Positions 1 to 5,996 of a stretch of 7,048 nt of DNA are shown one piece after another; within the stretch, counting starts at the first letter, position 1; every line of letters starts with the position of its first letter. The DNA is taken from contig SBBV01000374.1 in assembly GCA_005240015.1 (NCBI GenBank), positions 1 through 7,048 of the forward strand, given 5' to 3'. A program made the translations under genes and the position numbers. The notes beneath the pieces were generated by a model that saw only the letters and a list, made by a program, of their open reading frames with translations, was not told where the DNA came from and did no database searches. Source of the DNA: Candidatus Odyssella thessalonicensis. GTDB taxonomy: Bacteria; Pseudomonadota; Alphaproteobacteria; Bin65.

Positions 1-1180
1 AGGCGGCGAGCCGCGCCTCGCCGGCCGCATCGAGCCGCTTCATCGTGCGGCGGCGGTTCAAGATCGTGTGGCCTTCCCAATTGCCGTCCGGGGTCACGTC
101 GTAGGCGAGCTTGAACTGAGGGGCATCGGCGCCCAACAGCGCATCGATCTCGGCCGCGATCCAGACGTAGAACTTCCCCTCCTCGCCTTCGCTGTCGGCG
201 TCGAGCGTGCCGGCATAGGCGCCGGCATTGCCCGCCTCGACCCGCATCTCGCGGAGAAGCCAGCCGATCGTCTCGGCCACGCGCTCGGCATAGAGCGGCT
301 TCTTCGTCTCTTGCCACGCGCTTGTCAGCAGATCGACGAGCTGCGCATTGTCGTAGAGCATCTTCTCGAAATGCGGCACGAGCCAGATCGCGTCGGTGGC
401 ATAGCGCGCGAAGCCGCCGCCCAGGTGATCGTAGATGCCGCCGTCGCACATGCGGTCGAGCGTCAAGAGCACGGCGTTCTTCATCTCGGCGTCGCCGCTC
501 TTCTTCGCCTGCCGCCAGAGCAGCTCGAACACCGCGCATTGCGGGAATTTGGGCGCGCCGGCGAGCCCGCCATGCTCGCGGTCGACGTGACCGAGATAAT
601 GCTGCGCCACGCGCTCGATCACGACCGGCGCGATGCGCTTCTCGCCCTGCCGGTTCTCGCCGAGCTGGGTCAGCGCGTTCTTCAGCGCATCGACGTTGCT
701 TTTGACCTTCTCGCCCTCGGATTTGTAGATCGCGGCGATGCGCTCCAGCACGCGGCGGAAGCTGGGCCGGCCGTAGCGGTCCTCGGGCGGGAAGTAGGTG
801 CCGCCCCAGAACGGCTCGCCCGCGGGCGTGAGGAACATCGTGAGCGGCCAGCCGCCATGCTCGCCCAGGAGCGCCAGCGCATTCTGATAGATCGCGTCGA
901 CGTCGGGCCGCTCCTCGCGGTCGACTTTGATGTTGACGAAGAGCTCGTTCATGAGGCGCGCCGTCGCCTCGTCCTCGAAACTCTCATGCGCCATCACGTG
1001 GCACCAATGGCAGGCGGCGTAACCGACCGAGAGCAGCACGGCCTTCCCCTCGCGCTTGGCGCGTGCGAAGGCCTCGGGGCCCCACGCCATCCAGTGCACC
1101 GGATTGTCCTTGTGCTGGAGCAGGTAGGGCGAGGTCTCGCGGTCGAGGAGATTGGCGGCGGGGCTGGGGGCGTCATTCAT
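1..1180 (-). CDS. DUF255 / thioredoxin-domain protein (YyaL/SPATA20 family), N-terminal part, truncated by window edge
   Basis: The minus strand reads open from ATG at 1180-1178 to the left edge (393 codons, no stop). The protein starts [20 protein letters not shown]. Residues about 45-63 contain the thioredoxin-like active-site motif [11 protein letters not shown], with CxxC cysteines C57 and C60. Further family signatures follow: [23 protein letters not shown], a GGFARY element near residue 253, [14 protein letters not shown] near 267-280 and [15 protein letters not shown] near 325-339. These identify an N-terminal thioredoxin fold followed by an (alpha/alpha)6 barrel resembling glycosyl hydrolase or N-acylglucosamine epimerase folds. 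Members are usually about 650-700 residues, so roughly 40% of the gene lies outside. A purine-rich GAGAGAG lies about 8 nt before the ATG as a weak ribosome site. It has no signal peptide and is probably cytoplasmic. The biochemical function of the family is not established; a redox or protein-processing role is often guessed. The family assignment is very secure. Confidence 0.95.
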   Translation of the reverse strand, partial: MNDAPSPAANLLDRETSPYLLQHKDNPVHWMAWGPEAFARAKREGKAVLLSVGYAACHWCHVMAHESFEDEATARLMNELFVNIKVDREERPDVDAIYQNALALLGEHGGWPLTMFLTPAGEPFWGGTYFPPEDRYGRPSFRRVLERIAAIYKSEGEKVKSNVDALKNALTQLGENRQGEKRIAPVVIERVAQHYLGHVDREHGGLAGAPKFPQCAVFELLWRQAKKSGDAEMKNAVLLTLDRMCDGGIYDHLGGGFARYATDAIWLVPHFEKMLYDNAQLVDLLTSAWQETKKPLYAERVAETIGWLLREMRVEAGNAGAYAGTLDADSEGEEGKFYVWIAAEIDALLGADAPQFKLAYDVTPDGNWEGHTILNRRRTMKRLDAAGEARLAA

Positions 1181-1359
1181 GAGGGCGCTCTCTCATCCGT
1201 CTGGGGCGGGCCGCTCGATGCCGAGACATCGAGACATAAGGCCAATGACGACGCGGGGAAGGCGTTGCGGCATTGTCGTATCGCGGCTCTCGGTTCTCTA
1301 GAATTGTCCCGCGGCTTGCAACCTACCGAGGCGGCCATGGCCAGGCTCCATCACTTCGT
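1181..1359. other. Divergent intergenic region between DUF255 gene and hydrolase gene
   Basis: This 179-bp gap separates two divergently transcribed genes, so it must hold promoters for both. I could not find a convincing -35/-10 pair on either strand. The best plus-strand candidate is TTGTCG (1273-1278) with TCTAGA (1297-1302), which is only a weak -10 match. The gap contains a perfect tandem duplication of the 8-mer CGAGACAT (1222-1237). No small gene or RNA was recognised. Confidence 0.6.
1222..1237. repeat. Perfect tandem 8-bp direct repeat (CGAGACAT x2)
   Basis: Two adjacent copies of CGAGACAT lie in the divergent intergenic region, about 42 nt upstream of the DUF255 start codon. Adjacent direct repeats in a promoter region can be a regulator site, but two copies this short may also be chance or replication slippage. 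Confidence 0.4.
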
Positions 1360-2214
1360 ATGAAGCGGATTGCGATTATGGTCGCGGTGCTCGGCGCCGC
1401 GCTGCCGGCACGGGCCCAGGAGACCGCGATGGTTCCGGTTCAGGTCGACGGCGAGACCGTGCGACTCGAGATGCGCTTCTACAAGCCGACGCGCCAGGGC
1501 CGCGTGCCGACACTTGTCTTCAACCACGGCTCCACCGGCCGCGGCGACAATGTGAGCCTCTACACCCGCACCTTCGACGCGCCCGCGGTAGCGCGCTTCT
1601 TCGTCGAGCGAGGCTGGGCCGTGGTGATGCCGCAGCGACGCGGGCGCGGCGCTTCGGAGGGGAGATACGCCGAAGGGTTGGACCCGGTGGGAGCGCGCGG
1701 CTATGTCTGCGACACCGGCATCACGATCACGGGTGCGGACCGCGCGTTGCGCGACGTCAGGGCCGCGATGGACGCGATCCGCGCGATGCCCTTCGTCGAC
1801 GCGCGCCGCATGCTCATCGGCGGCATCTCGCGCGGCGGAATCCTCAGCATCGCCTACGCCGGTGCGCATCCGGAGGAGGTGGTGGGTGTCGTCAATTTCG
1901 TCGGTGGCTGGATGGGCACTGCCTGCGGCAACGCCGCTACCACGAACCAGTCGCTGTTCGAGCGCGGCGCGCGCTTCCGCGGCCCGACCTTGTGGCTCTA
2001 TGGCGACCGCGACCCGTTCTACAGCCTCGCCCACAGCCGCGCGAACTTCGCCGCCTTTACGGCCGCGGGCGGCAAGGGCGTGTTCCACGAGTACCCGCCG
2101 CCGCCGGGGCGCAACGGCCATGCCATCGCGAGTGACGCAGGGCTTTGGTCGCAGCAGGTCGATGATTATCTCAAGCTGATAGCGCCCCCGCCCGTCCGGC
2201 CAGCGCGACGCTAG
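1360..2214 (+). CDS. Exported alpha/beta hydrolase (dienelactone hydrolase / prolyl oligopeptidase-like)
   Basis: This gene encodes a 284-residue protein from ATG 1360. The start was chosen because it gives a clean signal peptide: MKRIAIMVAVLGAALPARAQ, with likely cleavage after the ARA at residues 17-19 or close by. An in-frame TTG at 1273 would bury this peptide behind 29 basic residues and is unlikely. The fold is clear. An oxyanion-loop HGS lies at 56-58, the nucleophile elbow GISRGG gives Ser157, the acid loop YGDRDP gives Asp218 (or Asp216), and NGHA gives His254. The only two cysteines, C117 and C189, both lie in the mature part and could form a disulfide, which suits a periplasmic or secreted enzyme. 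It is probably an esterase, lipase or peptidase of unknown substrate. It sits alone between a divergent neighbour and a new promoter, so the context gives no pathway. The ribosome site is weak, with GGCCAGG about 14 nt upstream. Confidence 0.9.
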   Translation: MKRIAIMVAVLGAALPARAQETAMVPVQVDGETVRLEMRFYKPTRQGRVPTLVFNHGSTGRGDNVSLYTRTFDAPAVARFFVERGWAVVMPQRRGRGASEGRYAEGLDPVGARGYVCDTGITITGADRALRDVRAAMDAIRAMPFVDARRMLIGGISRGGILSIAYAGAHPEEVVGVVNFVGGWMGTACGNAATTNQSLFERGARFRGPTLWLYGDRDPFYSLAHSRANFAAFTAAGGKGVFHEYPPPPGRNGHAIASDAGLWSQQVDDYLKLIAPPPVRPARR

Positions 2215-2228
2215 CCGGCCGACGCGCG

Positions 2229-2258
2229 TTGACGGCACGATCCGGCTCTGATTTTGAT
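2229..2258 (+). promoter_or_regulatory. Candidate sigma70-type promoter for the ferredoxin-mnmE unit
   Basis: TTGACG at 2229-2234 matches 5 of 6 bases of the -35 consensus. After an 18-bp spacer, TTTGAT at 2253-2258 matches 4 of 6 of the -10 consensus. Transcription would begin near 2265, leaving a leader of about 18 nt that still contains the AAGGA ribosome site at 2271-2275. The spacing to the next gene fits well. This is inferred from sequence match only. Confidence 0.5.
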
Positions 2259-2270
2259 GCGCCCACAACG

Positions 2271-2275
2271 AAGGA
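2271..2275 (+). promoter_or_regulatory. Shine-Dalgarno site of the ferredoxin gene
   Basis: AAGGA lies 7 nt before ATG 2283. It decides that start over the in-frame TTG at 2229, which has no ribosome site and coincides with the promoter -35 box. Confidence 0.75.
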
Positions 2276-2282
2276 TGAATTC

Positions 2283-2672
2283 ATGCCCGCCGATCCCGCC
2301 CGCTATTTCGAGCGCCACGTCTTCGTCTGCACCAATGTGCGCGAGAAGGGGCATCCGCGCGGCTGCTGCTCCGAGAAAGGCTCGGTGGCGCTGCGCGACT
2401 ACATGAAGGCCAAGTGCAAGGAACTGGGGCTGGGCGGGCGCAAGGTGCGCGTCAACATTGCCGGCTGCCTCGACCGCTGCGAGCTCGGGCCCAACCTCGT
2501 GATCTATCCCGAGGGCGTCTGGTACACCTACAGGAACGAAGCCGATCTCGACGAGATCATCCGCGTGCACCTGATCGAGGGCGGCCGCGTCGGGCGGCTG
2601 ATGCTGCAACCGCAGGACGTGCTGCCGCGTGACCGCGAGAAGCGCCTGGCCGGAGCCGCCGCCGCTTCGTGA
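2283..2672 (+). CDS. Thioredoxin-like [2Fe-2S] ferredoxin family protein
   Basis: This gene encodes a 129-residue soluble protein starting MPADPARYFERHVFVCTNVR. The cysteine pattern matches the thioredoxin-fold [2Fe-2S] ferredoxins (COG3411 type, like the Aquifex protein). The likely ligands are C16 (FVCTN), C29 in GHPRGCC, and C62 and C66 in AGCLDRCELG. The spacings of 13, 33 and 4 residues between them equal those I recall for the Aquifex protein. C28 and C45 are extra. The later part, NLVIYPEGVWYTY then a DLDEIIRVHL helix, is also typical of the family. The role would be electron transfer, but the partner is unknown. The start is set by a good Shine-Dalgarno site. The stop codon overlaps the mnmE start (GTGA, 4 nt), so the two genes are probably co-transcribed and translationally coupled. 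The family assignment is strong. Confidence 0.92.
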   Translation: MPADPARYFERHVFVCTNVREKGHPRGCCSEKGSVALRDYMKAKCKELGLGGRKVRVNIAGCLDRCELGPNLVIYPEGVWYTYRNEADLDEIIRVHLIEGGRVGRLMLQPQDVLPRDREKRLAGAAAAS

Positions 2673-3997
2673 GCGGCACCGACACGATCTTCGCGCTCTC
2701 GACCGCGCGCGGGCGCAGCGCGATCGCGGTCATCCGAGTCTCAGGGCCGAACGCCGCCGGCGCGCTCGAGGCGCTCGCGCCGCGCGTGCGCGCACAACCG
2801 AGAGTAGCAACGCTCGCAAAGCTGCGCGACCCGGCGAGCGGCGAGGCGATCGACGACGCGCTCGTGCTCTGGTTCCCGGCGCCGAGGAGCGAGACCGGCG
2901 AGGACGTCGTCGAGCTGCAGGTGCATGGCGGCCGCGCCGTCATCGCCGGCGTGCTCGATGCGCTGGCCACGCTGCCCGGATTCCGCCCCGCCGAGCCGGG
3001 CGAATTCACCAAGCGCGCGTTCCTGAACGGCAAGGTCGATCTCACCGCCGCCGAGGGCCTGCTCGACCTGGTCGAGGCGGAGACCGCAGCCCAGCGGCGC
3101 CAGGCGCTGCGCCAGATGGAGGGCGGGCTCGCCCGACTCTACGAGGATTGGCGCACGCGCCTCGTGCGCGCGCTCGCCCATCTCGAGGCCGAGATCGATT
3201 TCGCCGACGAGGATCTGCCGGGCGGCGTCGCCGCAAGAGCTCTGGGCGAGCTACGGGTGCTCGGCGGCGAAATCCGGGGCCACCTCGATGACCGGCGCCG
3301 CGGCGAGCTGCTGCGCGAGGGACTCTCGGTCGCCATCCTCGGCGCGCCGAATGTAGGCAAGTCTTCACTTTTAAATGCGCTGACACGGCGCGAGACGGCG
3401 ATTGTGTCCTCGATTGCCGGAACCACACGCGACATCGTCGAGGCGCGACTCGATCTCGGCGGCTATCCGATCCTGCTCGCCGACACCGCCGGCCTGCGCG
3501 AAGTGGCCGAAGGCGGCGATCCGATCGAGCGCGAGGGCGTGCGCCGCGCGCTCGCGCGCGCCGAACAGGCGGACCTCAAGCTCCTGGTTTTCGAAGCGGG
3601 CCGCGCGCCGGATCCAGCAACCGCAGCTATGACCGGACCGGACTCTATCCTCATCGCGAACAAGGCGGATCTGCTTGCGGCGCCCACAGCGCCGGCCGGA
3701 GCAATGCTCGTGTCGGCGACCACCGGCCAGGGCCTCGACGCGTTACGTGCGCGCATGCTCGCCGAAGCCGAGACGCGCCTGGAGGCGGGCGGTTCGCCGG
3801 CGATCACCCGCGCGCGCCATCGCTCGGCGCTGCTCGAATGTGTCGCCAGCTTGGAGCGGGCGGAGGGGGCGGGGTCGCCGGAACTTGTCGCCGAGGATGT
3901 CCGCCTCGCCGCCCGAGCCCTAGGGCGAATCACCGGTAGGGTCGAAGTCGACGACCTGCTCGACGTGATCTTCCGCGAATTCTGCATCGGCAAATAG
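2669..3997 (+). CDS. mnmE: tRNA modification GTPase MnmE (TrmE)
   Basis: This gene encodes a 442-residue GTPase which, with MnmG, builds the carboxymethylaminomethyl group at position 5 of the wobble uridine in certain tRNAs, using methylenetetrahydrofolate, GTP and glycine or ammonium. The N-terminal folate-binding and dimerisation domain starts TDTIFALSTARGRSAIAVIR and includes GEFTKRAFLNGK near 112-123. A helical domain is interrupted by the G domain: G1 GAPNVGKSS at 225-233 (N228 matches the potassium-coordinating Asn), G2 in IAGTTRD, G3 DTAG at 272-275, and G4 NKAD at 331-334. The C-terminus is the hallmark CIGK, with the catalytic Cys at 439. All key residues are present and the length is normal. 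The start is GTG 2669, overlapping the ferredoxin stop. The nearest GGAG is about 13 nt upstream, so coupling to the upstream gene probably helps initiation. Confidence 0.98.
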   Translation: MSGTDTIFALSTARGRSAIAVIRVSGPNAAGALEALAPRVRAQPRVATLAKLRDPASGEAIDDALVLWFPAPRSETGEDVVELQVHGGRAVIAGVLDALATLPGFRPAEPGEFTKRAFLNGKVDLTAAEGLLDLVEAETAAQRRQALRQMEGGLARLYEDWRTRLVRALAHLEAEIDFADEDLPGGVAARALGELRVLGGEIRGHLDDRRRGELLREGLSVAILGAPNVGKSSLLNALTRRETAIVSSIAGTTRDIVEARLDLGGYPILLADTAGLREVAEGGDPIEREGVRRALARAEQADLKLLVFEAGRAPDPATAAMTGPDSILIANKADLLAAPTAPAGAMLVSATTGQGLDALRARMLAEAETRLEAGGSPAITRARHRSALLECVASLERAEGAGSPELVAEDVRLAARALGRITGRVEVDDLLDVIFREFCIGK

Positions 3998-4005
3998 CCG
4001 GCAGT

Positions 4006-4021
4006 TGTTTCACGTGAAACA
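4006..4021. promoter_or_regulatory. parS: parS centromere site 1 (ParB-binding palindrome)
   Basis: TGTTTCACGTGAAACA is a perfect 16-bp palindrome that matches the conserved bacterial chromosomal parS consensus. It lies in the mnmE-mnmG gap, 8 nt after the mnmE stop codon and about 2.6 kb before parA. ParB would bind here as a dimer, load as a CTP-dependent sliding clamp and spread over flanking DNA. Site identity is essentially certain from sequence; occupancy is inferred. Confidence 0.96.
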
Positions 4022-4024
4022 GTC

Positions 4025-4054
4025 GGCCGTGGAGGCTCGGCAGACTCCACGGCC
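4025..4054 (+). terminator. Strong GC-rich hairpin after mnmE (possible terminator or mnmG leader structure)
   Basis: A perfect 10-bp inverted repeat, GGCCGTGGAG (4025-4034) and CTCCACGGCC (4045-4054), encloses a 10-nt loop. It begins 27 nt after the mnmE stop codon. No run of T follows, so it is not a classical intrinsic terminator. It could still end or pause the mnmE transcript, protect its 3' end, or fold in a leader of mnmG. The structure is plainly visible; its function is inferred. Confidence 0.55.
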
Positions 4055-4100
4055 TCCGCGTGATCGAAATTGTCCTCTGTTTTCGCGCCTCACGCGATTG

Positions 4101-4107
4101 TATCTAT
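4101..4107 (+). promoter_or_regulatory. Candidate -10 element for mnmG, implying a leaderless or near-leaderless start
   Basis: TATCTAT lies 7 nt before the mnmG ATG in a locally AT-richer stretch. A transcript using it would begin at or next to the start codon, which fits the absence of any Shine-Dalgarno sequence. No good -35 hexamer sits at the right distance; the nearest candidate, TGTTTT at 4078-4083, is weak. Confidence 0.3.
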
Positions 4108-4114
4108 CGCCGCG

Positions 4115-5983
4115 ATGGAGAGTTTCGACGTCATTGTCATCGGCGGCGGGCACGCCGGGTGTGAGGCGGCCGCCGTTGCCGCGCGCATGGGCGCGCGCAC
4201 GCTTTTGGTCACCCACAAGGTCGAGACCATCGGCGAGATGTCCTGCAACCCGGCCATCGGCGGCCTGGCCAAGGGTCACCTCGTCCGCGAGATCGACGCG
4301 CTCGACGGCGTCATGGGCCGCGCGACCGATCTTGCCGGCATCCAGTTCCGCATCCTCAATCGCAGCAAGGGGCCGGCCGTCTGGGGCCCGCGCGCCCAGG
4401 CCGACCGCAAGCTCTATCGCCAGGCCATGCAGGGCCTGCTGGCAGAACAGACCGGTCTCACCATCAAGGCGGCCGCGGTCGAGGACCTGATCCTCGACAA
4501 GGCCAATCGCGCCGCCGGGGTGCTGACGGCCGATGGCGAGGAGATTCTTGCGGGCGCCGTCGTGATCACGACCGGCACCTTCCTGCGCGGCCTCATCCAT
4601 ATCGGCGAGGAGAAGATCGCGGCCGGCCGCGTCAACGAAGCGCCGTCGCTGGGCCTCTCGCGCACCCTTGCGCGGTTCGGCTTTCCACTCGGCCGGCTCA
4701 AGACCGGCACTCCGCCGCGCCTCGACGGCAAGACCATCGACTGGGCCGGCCTTGAGGTTCAGCCTGGGGACGATCCGCCGCCGCCGTTTTCGTACCTGAC
4801 CGACCGGATCCGCGTCCCCCAGGTCGTTTGCCACATCACCGGCACGACCGCGGCGAGCCACGAGATCATCCGCGCCAACCTGCATCGTGCGCCGATGTAT
4901 TCGGGGCAGATCGAAAGCACCGGCCCGCGCTATTGCCCCTCGATCGAGGACAAGGTCGTGCGGTTCGGCCAGCGCGAGCGGCACCAGATCTTCCTCGAGC
5001 CCGAGGGCCTCGACGACGATACGGTCTACCCGAACGGGATCTCGACCTCGCTGCCGCGCGACGTGCAGGCCCAGCTGCTGAAGACGATCCCCGGCCTCGA
5101 ACGCGCGCGCATGATCCGCCCGGGCTACGCGATCGAGTACGATTTCGTCGATCCGCGGGAGCTCGCGCCGACGCTCGAAACCAGGCGGATTCCGCGGCTT
5201 TTCTTCGCTGGCCAGATCAACGGCACGACCGGATACGAGGAGGCGGCGGCACAAGGCCTGGTGGCTGGCATCAATGCGGCGCGCGCCGTTTCCGGCGGAG
5301 CGCCCTTCATCCTCGATCGTGCCGACGCCTATATCGGCGTGCTGATCGACGACCTGGTCACGCTCGGCACGCGCGAGCCCTATCGCATGTTCACCTCGCG
5401 CGCCGAGTATCGGCTGACCCTCCGCGCCGACAATGCCGACCAGCGACTGACGCCGCTCGGCATCGCCATCGGCTGCGTGGGCGCCGAGCGAAGCCGGGCC
5501 TTCGCGACCAAGCACGCAGCGATCGATGCCGCGCGCCAGCTCATTCGCGGCTTGGCCCTGAGCCCGAGCGAGCTCGCCAAGCGCGGCATCGCCGTGAACC
5601 AGGACGGTATCGCCCGCTCCGCCTTTGAGCTGCTTGGCCGGCCCGGAATGACGCTCGGCCGGCTGGCCGAGGTCTGGCCCGAGCTTAGGGGCCTCCGGGA
5701 GGACATCGTCGAGGAGCTTGAGATCGAGGCGCGCTACCGCGGCTACCTCGATCGCCAGGAGGCCGACATCCGTGCGTTCCGCCGCGATGAGAGCCTCGCC
5801 CTGCCCGCCTCGCTCGATTACGACGCTGTCGGCAGCCTCTCCGCCGAGGTGCGCCAGAAGCTCAAGGCCGTGCGCCCCGCTACCCTTGGCGCGGCCGGCC
5901 GAATCTCGGGCATAACCCCGGCCGCACTGGTCGCCCTGCTCCGCCATGTCAGGAAGGTCCCGCGCGTGCGGAACGCGGCCTAG
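4115..5983 (+). CDS. mnmG: tRNA uridine-5-carboxymethylaminomethyl modification enzyme MnmG (GidA)
   Basis: This gene encodes a 622-residue FAD-binding partner of MnmE. It supplies the redox chemistry for modifying wobble U34, using NADH to reduce FAD. The N-terminus [19 protein letters not shown] is the dinucleotide-binding loop (GGGHAG at 10-15). Family blocks follow in order: [20 protein letters not shown] with the catalytic C44, [51 protein letters not shown] with the second conserved Cys at 274, and [15 protein letters not shown]. The C-terminal helical, MnmE-interacting part ends in the [13 protein letters not shown] region. ATG 4115 is chosen because it places the FAD loop at the usual distance from the N-terminus; an in-frame TTG at 4070 would add 15 unsupported residues. 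No clear ribosome site precedes the ATG. The coding end is followed at once by rsmG. Confidence 0.98.
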   Translation: MESFDVIVIGGGHAGCEAAAVAARMGARTLLVTHKVETIGEMSCNPAIGGLAKGHLVREIDALDGVMGRATDLAGIQFRILNRSKGPAVWGPRAQADRKLYRQAMQGLLAEQTGLTIKAAAVEDLILDKANRAAGVLTADGEEILAGAVVITTGTFLRGLIHIGEEKIAAGRVNEAPSLGLSRTLARFGFPLGRLKTGTPPRLDGKTIDWAGLEVQPGDDPPPPFSYLTDRIRVPQVVCHITGTTAASHEIIRANLHRAPMYSGQIESTGPRYCPSIEDKVVRFGQRERHQIFLEPEGLDDDTVYPNGISTSLPRDVQAQLLKTIPGLERARMIRPGYAIEYDFVDPRELAPTLETRRIPRLFFAGQINGTTGYEEAAAQGLVAGINAARAVSGGAPFILDRADAYIGVLIDDLVTLGTREPYRMFTSRAEYRLTLRADNADQRLTPLGIAIGCVGAERSRAFATKHAAIDAARQLIRGLALSPSELAKRGIAVNQDGIARSAFELLGRPGMTLGRLAEVWPELRGLREDIVEELEIEARYRGYLDRQEADIRAFRRDESLALPASLDYDAVGSLSAEVRQKLKAVRPATLGAAGRISGITPAALVALLRHVRKVPRVRNAA

Positions 5984-5996
5984 GCGGGCGGATTTG

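Noticed and set aside
993..1000. Another CACGTG-containing sequence as a possible third parS
   Set aside because: Only the central 6-8 bases match. The flanks do not form the TGTTTC/GAAACA arms, and it lies in codons of the DUF255 active-site region (CHVM).
1273..1302. TTGTCG / TCTAGA as a promoter of the hydrolase gene
   Set aside because: The -10 matches only 3 of 6 bases with 18-bp spacing, which is too weak to annotate.
68..1363. Long plus-strand open frame (431 codons) opposite the DUF255 gene
   Set aside because: It is antisense to a protein with unmistakable family motifs, has no recognisable domain, and is explained by the high G+C content suppressing stop codons.
1351..2268. Minus-strand open frame (305 codons) opposite the alpha/beta hydrolase
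   Set aside because: The plus strand encodes a hydrolase with a signal peptide and full catalytic triad; the antisense translation has no family features.
4005..4490. Plus-strand frame beginning with MFHVKQ from parS and running into mnmG
   Set aside because: The start is only the translation of the parS palindrome. The rest is Arg/Ser/Ala-rich out-of-frame mnmG sequence.
4010..5947. Very long minus-strand open frame (645 codons) opposite mnmG
   Set aside because: It is an antisense shadow of mnmG in GC-rich DNA, with low-complexity Arg/Ala/Gly/Asp-rich content and no domain.
5946..5996. Upstream ATG start for rsmG overlapping mnmG
   Set aside because: It would add 17 arginine-rich residues not expected in RsmG and a 38-nt overlap. 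GTG 5997 gives the normal length, although the upstream start is not formally excluded.
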